Positions 32,715 to 43,358 of a DNA stretch of 64,000 nt are shown here, one piece after another. The position numbers were made by a program, and so were the translations under genes. How positions within the stretch are numbered: position 1 is the stretch's first letter; each line of letters starts with the position of its first letter. Source of the stretch: Craterostigma plantagineum (lineage: Eukaryota > Streptophyta > Magnoliopsida > Lamiales > Linderniaceae); contig JAPQWV010000356.1 in the NCBI GenBank assembly GCA_027422505.1, forward strand, positions 62,001-126,000, given 5' to 3'. Under the pieces are notes generated by a model. It had not been told where the DNA came from, ran no database searches, and saw nothing but the letters and a program-made list of their open reading frames with translations.

Positions 32715-33264
32715 TTTTTAAATTAGGGTCATGTATCGATCATTACATATCGTACTTATATCAAGTTATGAAATTATGAGATGAGGAGTGTGGCGCCACC
32801 AAGTTTTTTGGGGTGATAACTTCGGTCGAAAAAAAAAGTGAAGTGCCGTAAGACAATTGTATAACATGATTAAGATGGTCAAATCAATGGGTTCATGCTT
32901 GGAGTGGAGCTTTGTTTGATTGTTTTATTATTGATAATAATAATAATTGATGTGTTCCGCGGGAACGACCTTCGCTGACGACGAACTTGAGCGCGTCTCC
33001 TTGACCTAACGATTGATTGCCAACGTTCGAACCTAACACTAAAAAACCAGCGAAAACAGGTTAGAGGGGGCCTGGGTGGTTGCCGGCGTCGCCCCTCCGA
33101 TGCCTAAGTCAGTTTCTTTCTCATACAAGGGTGAAAACAAGGTGATAGGCTAGTAAATAGTTTTTCGTTTTTTTGTTATGCCATGACCTGGTCTTCTCCC
33201 AGCCCGCCTTTTTTGCGGGCGTCATATAGAGAACGTGATCTTCCCACTCACCCCATGTTCTCCC

Positions 33265-33480
33265 TGTAGATATTCTGGGCCGGGCCTCCGGTAATTATTA
33301 ACCGTTAAAGAGGCCCACGCACATGCGTCACACGGAGGATCGGTGCCCGGTATAAGCTTGATGAGGTTCCTTCTTAAAACCAATTGGTATTAAGAGGAGT
33401 GGACCTATCAAGCTATATACTCATTTATTTCTTTGGTATAATTCGGTGTGGGACAATTCCTCACACGTGATTCTTCAACA
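33265..33480 (-). repeat. TRIM LTR (left, 3' in element sense)
   Basis: Minus strand begins TGTTGAAGAATCACGTGTG and ends CCAGAATATCTACA. Confidence 0.9.
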
Positions 33481-33575
33481 CTCCCCCCTCACGTGTGAGC
33501 CCATTTATTTTAATCGGATGGGAACGTCATTCTTTTCGAACCCGCAATATATTTTTAATTGAGTCGGATCTTCCC

Positions 33576-33587
33576 GCTCTGATACCA
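33576..33587 (-). promoter_or_regulatory. TRIM primer-binding site
   Basis: TGGTATCAGAGC on the minus strand, directly after the 5' LTR; the usual initiator tRNA-Met site of plant LTR elements. Confidence 0.88.
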
Positions 33588-33803
33588 TGTAGAAATTCTG
33601 GGCCGGGCCTCCGGTAATTATTAACCGTTAAAGAGGCCCACGCACATGCGTCACACGGAGGGTCGGTGCCCGGTATAAGCTTGATGGGGTTCCTTCTTAA
33701 AACCAATTGGTGTTAAGAGGAGTGGACCCATCAAGCTATATACTCATTTATTTCTTTGGTATAATTCGGTGTGGGACAATTCCTCACACGTGATTGTTCA
33801 ACA
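33588..33803 (-). repeat. TRIM LTR (right, 5' in element sense)
   Basis: Same length as the left copy and nearly identical to it. Confidence 0.9.
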
Positions 33804-34501
33804 CTCCCTTCTTCTCGTTCCTTCAGACCTCGTTTTGACTTCTTCTTTCGGACGTGAACCTACCCTGCTCAAGACCTCCCTTTCCTTCTCGAGCACATTC
33901 CTTTTCCTTTGTTTCGTCTTCGTTGTCCCTTAGGTTAGTCCCCTCGGCTGGCTCTCTTTGTCATGTTAGCCTCCTCAGGTTACCCACTCCTCAAGGCCAA
34001 TCGTCCCGACCAAACCCCGATCGTCGTCCAACCCGTCTGCCCGGACTACTCTTCGATCTTTCTTTCCCGAGGTCTTCCTTGGCCCGTTTCTCCTTCATCC
34101 TCCCGGGTTTCCTTTCTATCGCGCCCCCGATCCCCTTATCACGAGGGACCTTCTCCGGTTCCCCTGCCCTTTCGCTCCCTGCCCTTTAACTAGCGAGTTA
34201 TTTTTCCGTTAGTATTATCTTACCGTTGTTAGAAAACCCCGTGGGTAACAATAATAATTACGAATATAATGATGATTGGTTGTTATTACTATTATTATTT
34301 TTTTAGCATTTAATTTGAGTCAATAACATATGATTTGAATAGAGTTCATCTTTATGTGAAATGACATGTGAGCGGGCTATTAATAAAGAAAGATAGTTGG
34401 CGCTTTAATCCTCAAATGGAACTCAAGCGACGTATCTTATTGCATAATACCATAATCGGGTGATTACATGCCACTATTGACTGGTTTCCGATAATGATAA
34501 A

Positions 34502-35531
34502 GGGTGCTACTATTGGCACCCCCTTAGGGGGTGAAAACAACCTTGGAATTTGTAAAAGTTATTTATATTAATTATTTTTCTTACATTTTATTCAACGATA
34601 ATAAATTTAGTAATTTTTTCCATTAACTCGTTGAGTTCATGTGTAATTGTGCTAATGTCATTAAATGCTACAGGTGGGACACACCCATTCCAAGATTACC
34701 ATGTTAAATTAATCTATAAAAATTTACTCATATTAGTCAATATTAATAAACGTATTTTATAAGAAAACATATAAAATAATATTTCTTATCACCATAAAAC
34801 AAATGAACTTGAATAAATAAAGAAATAATAGGTATTACGTAAAGATTAATATTAATATCTAAACGGTTAGACATGATAATCGGTATGGAATATCCTTTCA
34901 TAAAATTCAATTTACACAAAATAAGTTGAAAAGTTCTCATCTTTACTTTTTTCGTAATATTAAAACTTTAAATAAAATATTTTGTATTGGTGATATTGTC
35001 GATGTTCTTTTTTTTTTTTTGAATTTATACATTACGATTGTGTGAGACAAATTGTTTGATGAAGAATTTGTCAAAAAATACAGCTAATACAAAATATTTT
35101 TCCTAAAAAACATTAAATAGATTAAAATAAATACAAAATAGAAACCATTGTCAAATGATTAATATATTATACCTTGACTTGTAATTTGTAATATAACTTT
35201 TTTATATTTTTTATTATTGTATAATTGTATCCCGTGACCAAGCCAATAATGGCTTGAGTTTTAAATCTTACACATATGTTAGTGAACGTGTAGAAAGAAT
35301 AATTTAAAGTAATAATAGTTATCATATCATCAATGTCAATATTATCTAATATAATAAATAAATAATATTGCACACTTAGGATGACATCGAAGCTACTTGA
35401 TGGTTTTGAAAGTAGAAGAAATGAGTTTTATAAAATTGAGTGTGATAATAAATGAGTGGTGTAATAAATAGTGGGTGATAATAAATAGGGGGGTCTAAAT
35501 AGAATTTGAGGGGGTGTGAATAGAATTACCC
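34502..35531. mobile_element. MULE-like non-autonomous element, 1030 bp
   Basis: The flanks are identical 9-mers AATGATAAA (34493-34501 and 35532-35540). Inverted ends of about 27 bp are imperfect: GGGTGCTACTATTGGCACCC against GGGTAATTCTATTCACACCC. The interior is very AT-rich with no gene. Confidence 0.8.
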
Positions 35532-35540
35532 AATGATAAA

Positions 35541-36079
35541 TCATTAAAAATCCAATGGGATATATTTAGTTCTATATACATTCAAGATTTGTTTCCTAGT
35601 GCAATGATATGAATCTAGTGCGAGTTGTGTTAGAATCCTCAAACATGAAGAAGTTCACTTATGTCATATGATGTTTTCAAGAACTCGATGAGTAGGATCT
35701 TTGAACATTAAACTCATTCCTCCATCGTTGCTTTGGAGAATAACACATCATGTCTTCTCAAGGCTAATAATTTTTTGTTGGTCCCGTGAATTTGAGTGAT
35801 ACTTTCACAACACCCATGTGAAACTATAATTTTACTATACGAACTTTCAACATTTTAAAAATAAATCATATTACGAACTCGTAGATGACATCGTGGTGAA
35901 TGCCTAGATTTTATCGAACTAAAACTCGTACTCTGAAAAATCACAACATAATTGATGACCAAACATAGTCTTAACACAAACAACTCTCAAGTCTCACAAA
36001 ACTGCCCCTTTCATAGCTCGAAATTAGCCCCCATTCTACATCAAGTTTTGACATTGACCTCTTCTTGTATGTATTTGAT
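35541..36079. other. intergenic, TRAP-alpha 3' flank
   Basis: No gene or repeat recognised. The end nearest 36079 is the 3' UTR of the TRAP-alpha gene. Confidence 0.45.
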
Positions 36080-38083
36080 CTACTTCTTCTTCTTTGATTT
36101 AATGGACTGGGATTGAGTATAAGCTGTTCCCTGTAATAAAAATTAGAAAAAAAGATCAACATGAAAACAAAATAAGAATTCTTTCGTTCATCTACAGACA
36201 TGTCTCAGAAAAAAAAATCACAGAGAGCATAGAAAACAAACCTTCAACCATTCATCCATTGAAGCATCAGTTGTGCCAGTTCCAACTTCGACTTTGGGGG
36301 CCTTCTTAGTTTTCTGTTCATGAAAATTAGGCAAACTTGATAGTGTAATAATCAGCGAGCACCATAAATAAGATATGCATATAATATAATGCAAAATTCT
36401 TCTTTTTTCATGTGATATTCTAAATATAATGAGACGGAAATACACCTTGGAGAACTGTTGAATTTGGCTACGGATCCAAAACCCAAGAAGACCGATAAGG
36501 GCTAATCCCAGGAAAAACAAGAATACCGACTCAACACTGAGTGGGCCACCTGGCTCAGAAACTTCAATTGTTCCATTGTAGAAGGTACTCTGATATGGGT
36601 GCTGATCGATCTCATAAACAATGGAGCCAACAAGGTCGTACGCTCCAGACTGTTCAGTTAGTGAAACAGACTTAGGGGGGAACGGTCAAAAGAACGAAAC
36701 ACAAAAAACAGCAGTAAATGCAAATGGGGGCAGCACCTCATGTGTTTACACATACCTGTAAAAACTTGCTCACTCCAAAAATATAGGGGAAGGTTGCTTG
36801 TGCAGATGGGGGAACCGATGCATTGTTAAAAGCCTTGCAAAAAAAATCCAAATAACAATAATCAGCAACTCACGTGGACATTTATCACTCATTAAACGGT
36901 TCCTTAATCAGATCTAATCCCACGGTTGGTTCCAGATAAAGAGGTAAGAAAATGGTCATCATACCTGGGCAGAGAGATTTTGAATCAAGTATCGATGATC
37001 ATATGGAAGGTGCACGCTGGCCTCAATAGCAATGACGTTAATACTAGAATCCCCTGCTAGAAAAAATGAAAAGTCGTATAATCAATCCCACACCAAATAT
37101 GAAACATTTTGCATATAATATATCAGCAACATAACTAACTGAACAGAGGATACGACAGTTAGCAGAGAACAAAAGGAAGAATAGCACCAATTGATCAACA
37201 AAGAGTTCAATTTACCATCATTTTTTATTCCGACTAGAAGTTCACTTTCTTCCCCAGCAACTATAACTGAAAACAAGGGAAACGGCCAGTCATGGAAACA
37301 ATGATATAAATATACAATTTGTCTGTAGAAATTCTCATTTACGCAGGGTATGGAATTTAAGGAGTATCAGAGTATGTGCAAAAACTAACGCTTTGATGGA
37401 TTCTTTGGGAATACACAGACAGTTTCGACGCCAGGAGCTGGTTCGAAGCTCCCACCGCCAAAATCTTGAACATCATCTCCCACAATCCCAATATCCCCGA
37501 CTTCTTCCTCAGCTGATTCAACTTCTGCATCGGGATCAGGTTCGCATCTAGCAACTACACAGGGAAATAATGAAGTTACAAAGAGATCAGAAGGCGAAGA
37601 AGGTTTAGTGCGAATCTCTGATAAGAACAACAGAGCGTGATGAAATGGAAGCAAATCTTGATCAGATTTAAGTCGATGCATACACGAAACACTAAAACCA
37701 CTCGCAAATGGTAAAACTGAAAGTTTGTAAAACATAAAAAAGCAAATAGTATCGCCGAATTTATGAGGATTGAAAGGAGTTGAATTTTCATATGATTTAA
37801 TAACACCTCGAACCTATCGAGAAACCTCCCAATCGACCGGAAAATAAACGCGAAAGACGAATGCTTTCCGTGCATGTCGATAAATTGTCAAAAAAAAACA
37901 ATCAAATTACGTATGCATAAACGATCTGATGTTTCATCTTTCAAGAAGGAAGCAAGAGCTGGGAAGAGAATTCCCAAACTAGCACGGTAAGATAACGGAT
38001 CTGGGAAGAAAAAATCTCAAACCTTGAAGAATCGATGACGACAAAATTAGCAGAGAGAGGATGAAGAAAACCCTAATTGCCAT
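36080..38083 (-). CDS. translocon-associated protein subunit alpha (TRAP-alpha)
   Basis: Exons on the minus strand: 38023-38083, 37390-37554, 37216-37266, 36965-37053, 36756-36833, 36446-36649, 36242-36313, 36080-36130. All are GT-AG in phase, giving 256 residues, the usual length. A signal peptide (MAIRVFFILSLLILSSS) leads an acidic stretch (residues about 25-45), then a lumenal beta-rich domain (ESELLVGIKNDG, HLPYDHRYLIQNLSAQ). A membrane span at about residues 191-207 (FLFFLGLALIGLLGFWI) precedes a short cytosolic tail ending in lysines. The protein sits beside the Sec61 channel in the ER membrane and helps import of some secretory proteins. NLSA and NGTI are possible N-glycosylation sites. 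No defect is seen. Confidence 0.95.
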
Positions 38084-38334
38084 TATTCCCCTCTTCGTTG
38101 TGGTCTGTGTTGGAATTCTGAAACAAGACTTTTTAGGAGAAGGAAGAAAAATAAATCAATAAACGAGGCCACATGTATAAATACAACATTTATGGAGGCC
38201 AGAACATAATTTTGGCTAAGTATATTAGCGTTTACCGCTTGGTACTTGAGAATGAAACGGGCCGGGGCTGGCCGGGCCGGACAAAGCCAACTTTGCAAGC
38301 CATAGGTGATTTTTTCTTTTTCGAAAATCCCTAT

Positions 38335-39571
38335 TGTTACACCCCTAACTTTGGGGATGGCGTGGCCGTGCATTGTCTTAGGCTAAGAATGCACGGGCCA
38401 TGCATATGGGGCATTTGCTTGGTGGAATGCCCTGTCTGGCCAGGGTCCGGCCAGAGCTTTGCGAAGCACAAGGCCTGCGTTGCATGCGGTGCACGGGCAG
38501 GACCAAGCAGCGCGCGCGGGGCGCGCTGACGCAACCTCGGCGGGCGAGGTAGCAGTGCGCGAGAGGGCGCGCACATGAGGGCATTTGCTTGGTGGAGTGC
38601 CCTGTCTGGCCAGGGTCTGGCCAGATCTTGCGAAGAACATGGCCCGCGTCGCATGCGGCGCGCGGGCAGGCCAGAGCAGCGCAAGGCGTGCCGACTCGGC
38701 CTCGGAGGGCGAGGTATGCGGTGCGCGAGGGGACGCGCGCGGCATTCGGCAACAGCGCGCGCAGGAGGGGAACTGCGCGCGGCTCTCAGGCACAAGTTGG
38801 CATGATGTGCGCGCAAGGAGCGCGACACTTGGGCAGGGCGCGCACGACATTGAAGCATGGCGTGCGCGAATCGGGGCGGAATATGTGCGACACAGATGTG
38901 CGTCGCGCGCGGGCCTCGGCGGGACACGCGCGGCATAGGCCATAGTGTGCGGACATTGGCGCTGGCTTGGTGCAGCGCCTGATCCATGCGGGCGATCTTC
39001 TTGGCCAAGTCCCAACATGGCTCGGCCGGCTTGGCGCGGCAAGCAGTTGTGGCGGTTTCAGAGCGGTTTTTGGCCTGGTGAGAAGTTACCAGGGCAGTTA
39101 GGCCTGGGCTGGCGAGCAGTTCCAGGTGGCCTGGAAGGAAAACTCCCCTGAGCTGGCAAAGCAAGAAACTGCCTGCGCGGCTAGGCAGTTACTGTCCGCA
39201 AGGAAACCTCCCCGGAGCGGTTTCGGCCCATTTGAACTCATCCAACTGTTGGCTTGATTGTGTCTTTAAGTAGATTACGTTGCCTTGTATTTTAGGCATC
39301 CGGAAAGTGCTATAGTGTGTTCTTTGTGAGTCCTTGTATCTTTTTGAGGTGAAAAGAAAAAGGTTGGGCGTTGCCCGTAAATCTTGTTTGCTTTGTTCGT
39401 TCCAACTAAAAAGTAAACAACACAAACACGCTAGCACAAAACACGCGAGTTCTGTGGGAAAGGATTCGAGTGAACGGATCAACGGAAGGGCTGACTAACT
39501 TGCGAGGAGTTAGGCCGCACGAACCTCGGAACACTTAGAAAAATTCTAAGTCACTTGGGAGGGGCGTGACA
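38335..39571 (+). repeat. LTR 1 of the gag-only array
   Basis: Starts TGTTACACCCC and ends GGGGCGTGACA. Very GC-rich, with GCGCGC words. It contains an internal duplication of about 170 bp (from 38408 and from 38578, each with GGGCATTTGCTTGGTGGA). Confidence 0.93.
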
Positions 39572-39573
39572 TT

Positions 39574-39585
39574 TGGTATCAGAGC
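39574..39585 (+). promoter_or_regulatory. primer-binding site of gag copy 1
   Basis: TGGTATCAGAGC two bases after the LTR end; matches initiator tRNA-Met. Confidence 0.85.
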
Positions 39586-39612
39586 GCTGGGTTTGCTTTG
39601 ATCTCAGCCTGG

Positions 39613-40723
39613 ATGTCGGAAAATCAATACACGACGCTGCGTAATCGGGTTTCCGAGTTGGAACGGAAACTCGCCATGGTGTACGATCTGATTTCGCCAC
39701 CACCAGGCGAATTGTGGAGGGTATATTCCACAGGTTGCTGGCTTTAGAAGAGGGGTCGCAAGCCTCAAGCACCCAAGGGGAAAGGATGCGTGAGAAACTG
39801 CGGATTCTAAGGCGGGCTGTTGCGAACATCCCAGGAGGGACGAACCAGACTAAGGCTAGGGAGCCTAGGTGTTTCTCAGGGACGAGGGACGCCAAGTTGC
39901 TGGAAAACTTCCTTTGGGACATGGAAACCTACTTTCGGGCTGGTCGGGTTCCAGACGCCGAAAGGTGACGGTCGCAAGTTCGTATTTTGAGGGAGATGCG
40001 AAACTCTGGTGGCGGGCAAAACTCTCGGGCGATGCGGCGGCAAATCGAGAGGAGATCGGTACATGGGAGGCCTTGAAGGCGGAACTGAAGGGTCAGTTCC
40101 TCCCTGGCAACACGTCGTGGATTGCGAGGGAGTCCCTGCGTAAACTGAGGCACACAGGGACCATAAGGGCGTACGTGACGGAGTTTCACTCGCTCTTATT
40201 GGACATACGGGAAATGTCCGAAGAAGACAAGCTGTTCAATTTCATGTCGGGATTACAGCCCTGGGCGCAGGCGGAACTGCGTCGGCAAGGTGTCCAGGAC
40301 GTGAATGCTGCGACGGGCGCGGCCGAACGCTTGGTGGACTTCCAGACGGTTACGGAGCCTGAGGCAAGGCGTGATCGTTGGAAGAAGAAAGACGTGTCCG
40401 AGGGGAAGGACAGGTCTGGTGAGATCACCAAGACCAGAGAAGTGTTGGTTACTAAATCAAAAGAGAAGCAACTCTGACGATGGATAGGACCAACAAGGGA
40501 TGCTTCATCTGTGATGGTGATCACCTAATGCGGAACTGCCCAAAGCGTACGAAGTTGGCTGCTATGGTTGCTGCGGAGCAATCAAGCGATGAGGAGGCGG
40601 AACCCTCAAGAGTCAGTTCGTTGCAATTGGTTGCGGCAGATCCGACCACGGGCCTTTGTCTTGGCGAGAAGGTCCGCCCCACGACCTCGACTAGGGCGTC
40701 GAGCGCTTTGAGTGGGGGTGGTT
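39613..40723 (+). pseudogene. gag, copy 1, frameshifted
   Basis: Same gag as copy 2, but with single-base losses in short runs near 39711 (AAA to AA), 39962 (AAAA to AAA) and 40471 (CC to C), and one extra G in the terminal purine tract. The frame is therefore broken into pieces. It retains the Retrotrans_gag region (LENFLWDMETYFRAGRVPDA, GDAKLWWRAKL) and the CFICDGDHLMRNC zinc knuckle in separate frames. Confidence 0.9.
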
Positions 40724-41961
40724 TGTTACACCCCTAACTTTGGGGATGGCGTGGCCGTGCATTGTCTTAGGCTAAGAATGCACGGGCCATGCATATGGGG
40801 CATTTGCTTGGTGGAATGCCCTGTCTGGCCAGGGTCCGGCCAGAGCTTTGCGAAGCACAAGGCCTGCGTTGCATGCGGTGCGCGGCAGGACCAAGCAGCG
40901 CGCGCGGGGCGCGCTGACGCAACCTCGGCGGGCGAGGTAGCAGTGCGCGAGAGGGCGCGCACATGAGGGCATTTGCTTGGTGGAGTGCCCTGTCTGGCCA
41001 GGGTCTGGCCAGATCTTGCGAAGAACATGGCCCGCGTCGCATGCGGCGCGCGGGCAGGCCAGAGCAGCGCAAGGCGTGCCGACTCGGCCTCGGAGGGCGA
41101 GGTATGCGGTGCGCGAGGGGACGCGCGCGGCATTCGGCAACAGCGCGCACGCAGGAGGGGAACTGCGCGCGGCTCTCAGGCACAAGTTGGCATGATGTGC
41201 GCGCAAGGAGCGCGACACTTGGGCAGGGCGCGCACGACATTGAAGCATGGCGTGCGCGAATCGGGGCGGAATATGTGCGACACTGATGTGCGTCGCGCGC
41301 GGGCCTCGGCGGGACACGCGCGGCATAGGCCATAGTGTGCGGACATTGGCGCTGGCTTGGTGCAGCGCCTGATCCATGCGGGCGATCTTCTTGGCCAAGT
41401 CCCAACATGGCTCGGCCGGCTTGGCGCGGCAAGCAGTTGTGGCGGTTTCAGAGCGGTTTTTGGCCTGGTGAGAAGTTACCAGGGCAGTTAGGCCTGGGCT
41501 GGCGAGCAGTTCCAGGTGGCCTGGCAGGAAAACTCCCCTGAGCTGGCAAAGCAAGAAACTGCCTGCGCGGCTAGGCAGTTACTGTCCGCAAGGAAACCTC
41601 CCCGGAGCGGTTTCGGCCCATTTGAACTCATCCAACTGTTGGCTTGATTGTGTCTTTAAGTAGATTACGTTGCCTTGTATTTTAGGCATCCGGAAAGTGC
41701 TGTAGTGTGTTCTTTGTGAGTCCTTGTATCTTTTTGAGGTGAAAAGAAAAAGGTTGGGCGTTGCCCGTAAATCTTGTTTGCTTTGTTCGTTCCAACTAAA
41801 AAGTAAACAACACAAACACGCTAGCACAAAACACGCGAGTTCTGTGGGAAAGGATTCGAGTGAACGGATCAACGGAAGGGCTGACTAACTTGCGAGGAGT
41901 TAGGCCGCACGAACCTCGGAATACTTAGAAAAATTCTAAGTCACTTGGGAGGGGCGTGACA
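40724..41961 (+). repeat. LTR 2 of the gag-only array (shared)
   Basis: Serves as 3' LTR of unit 1 and 5' LTR of unit 2. It differs from LTR 1 by a handful of substitutions and small indels. Confidence 0.93.
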
Positions 41962-41963
41962 TT

Positions 41964-41975
41964 TGGTATCAGAGC
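41964..41975 (+). promoter_or_regulatory. primer-binding site of gag copy 2
   Basis: TGGTATCAGAGC two bases after LTR 2. Confidence 0.85.
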
Positions 41976-42002
41976 GCTGGGTTTGCTTTGATCTCAGCCT
42001 GG

Positions 42003-43358
42003 ATGTCGGAAAATCAATACACGACGCTGCGTAATCGGGTTTCCGAGTTGGAACGGAAACTCGCCATGGTGTACGATCTGATTTCGCCACCACCAGGCGA
42101 AATTGTGGAGGGTATATTCCACAGGTTGCTGGCTTTAGAAGAGGGGTCGCAAGCCTCAAGCACCCAAGGGGAAAGGATGCGTGAGAAACTGCGGATTCTA
42201 AGGCGGGCTGTTGCGAACATCCCAGGAGGGACGAACCAGACTAAGGCTAGGGAGCCTAGGTGTTTCTCAGGGACGAGGGACGCCAAGTTGCTGGAAAACT
42301 TCCTTTGGGACATGGAAACCTACTTTCGGGCTGGTCGGGTTCCAGACGCCGAAAAGGTGACGGTCGCAAGTTCGTATTTTGAGGGAGATGCGAAACTCTG
42401 GTGGCGGGCAAAACTCTCGGGCGATGCGGCGGCAAATCGAGAGGAGATCGGTACATGGGAGGCCTTGAAGGCGGAACTGAAGGGTCAGTTCCTCCCTGGC
42501 AACACGTCGTGGATTGCGAGGGAGTCCCTGCGTAAACTGAGGCACACAGGGACCATAAGGGCGTACGTGACGGAGTTTCACTCGCTCTTATTGGACATAT
42601 GGGAAATGTCCGAAGAAGACAAGCTGTTCAATTTCATGTCGGGATTACAGCCCTGGGCGCAGGCGGAACTGCGTCGGCAAGGTGTCCAGGACGTGAATGC
42701 TGCGACGGGCGCGGCCGAACGCTTGGTGGACTTCCAGACGGTTACGGAGCCTGAGGCAAGGCGTGATCGTTGGAAGAAGAAAGACGTGTCCGAGGGGAAG
42801 GACAGGTCTGGTGAGATCACCAAGACCAGAGAAGTGTTGGTTACTAAATCAAAAGAGAAGCAACCTCTGACGATGGATAGGACCAACAAGGGATGCTTCA
42901 TCTGTGATGGTGATCACCTAATGCGGAACTGCCCAAAGCGTACGAAGTTGGCTGCTATGGTTGCTGCGGAGCAATCAAGCGATGAGGAGGCGGAACCCTC
43001 AAGAGTCAGTTCGTTGCAATTGGTTGCGGCAAATCCGACCACGGGCCTTTGTCTTGGCGAGAAGGTCCGCCCCACGGCCTCGACGAGGGCGTCGAGCGCT
43101 TTGAGTGGGGTGGTTTGTTACACCCCTAACTTTGGGGATGGCGTGGCCGTGCATTGTCTTAGGCTAAGAATGCACGGGCCATGCATATGGGGCATTTGCT
43201 TGGTGGAATGCCCTGTCTGGCCAGGGTCCGGCCAGAGCTTTGCGAAGCACAAGGCCTGCGTTGCATGCGGTGCGCGGCAGGACCAAGCAGCGCGCGCGGG
43301 GCGCGCTGACGCAACCTCGGCGGGCGAGGTAGCAGTGCGCGAGAGGGCGCGCACATGA
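42003..43358 (+). CDS. gag polyprotein, copy 2, intact ORF
   Basis: A continuous frame starts MSENQYTTLRNRVSELERK (42003), with a heptad-like N-terminus. The Retrotrans_gag domain follows (LENFLWDMETYFRAGRVPDA, GDAKLWWRAKL, FLPGNTSWIARESLRKLRHT, LFNFMSGLQPWAQAELRRQG), then a Lys/Glu-rich linker and a zinc knuckle CFICDGDHLMRNC. The frame does not stop within the interior. It crosses the purine tract and about 80 codons of LTR 3 before ending at 43358. Gag forms the particle that packages element RNA. With no pol, the element must borrow enzymes from a related Ty3/gypsy element. Confidence 0.9.
   Translation: MSENQYTTLRNRVSELERKLAMVYDLISPPPGEIVEGIFHRLLALEEGSQASSTQGERMREKLRILRRAVANIPGGTNQTKAREPRCFSGTRDAKLLENFLWDMETYFRAGRVPDAEKVTVASSYFEGDAKLWWRAKLSGDAAANREEIGTWEALKAELKGQFLPGNTSWIARESLRKLRHTGTIRAYVTEFHSLLLDIWEMSEEDKLFNFMSGLQPWAQAELRRQGVQDVNAATGAAERLVDFQTVTEPEARRDRWKKKDVSEGKDRSGEITKTREVLVTKSKEKQPLTMDRTNKGCFICDGDHLMRNCPKRTKLAAMVAAEQSSDEEAEPSRVSSLQLVAANPTTGLCLGEKVRPTASTRASSALSGVVCYTPNFGDGVAVHCLRLRMHGPCIWGICLVECPVWPGSGQSFAKHKACVACGARQDQAARAGRADATSAGEVAVRERART

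Larger units (their letters stand above)
33265..33803 (-). mobile_element. complete TRIM retrotransposon, 539 bp
   Basis: Two 216-bp LTRs (33265-33480 and 33588-33803) flank a 107-bp interior. The duplication CTCCC lies at 33260-33264 and 33804-33808. On the minus strand, a primer site TGGTATCAGAGC (complementary to initiator tRNA-Met) follows the 5' LTR, and a G-rich tract GGGGGGAG precedes the 3' LTR. No protein is coded. The LTRs differ by only a few bases, so the insertion is fairly young. Confidence 0.92.
32948..34250. mobile_element. probable solo LTR containing a TRIM
   Basis: Starts TGATGTGTTCC and ends GTGGGTAACA. Both flanks read ATAAT (32943-32947 and 34251-34255), though these lie in AAT-rich sequence and could match by chance. 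The right part is strongly pyrimidine-rich. Own length is about 760 bp without the nested TRIM. No coding domain; the frames at 33854-34193 look random. Confidence 0.55.

Noticed and set aside
33265..33803. Cassandra TRIM
   Set aside because: Cassandra LTRs carry a 5S rRNA-like promoter region; I see no such boxes in these LTRs.
38337..39164. Long minus-strand open frames in the gag-only LTRs (repeated in all three)
   Set aside because: They follow from extreme GC content with few stop codons, have low-complexity Arg/Ala/Pro composition, and match no domain.
42890..42945. Unusual zinc knuckle spacing CX2CX3HX4C in gag
   Set aside because: This shortened spacing is common in related plant gypsy gag proteins, so it is not novel.
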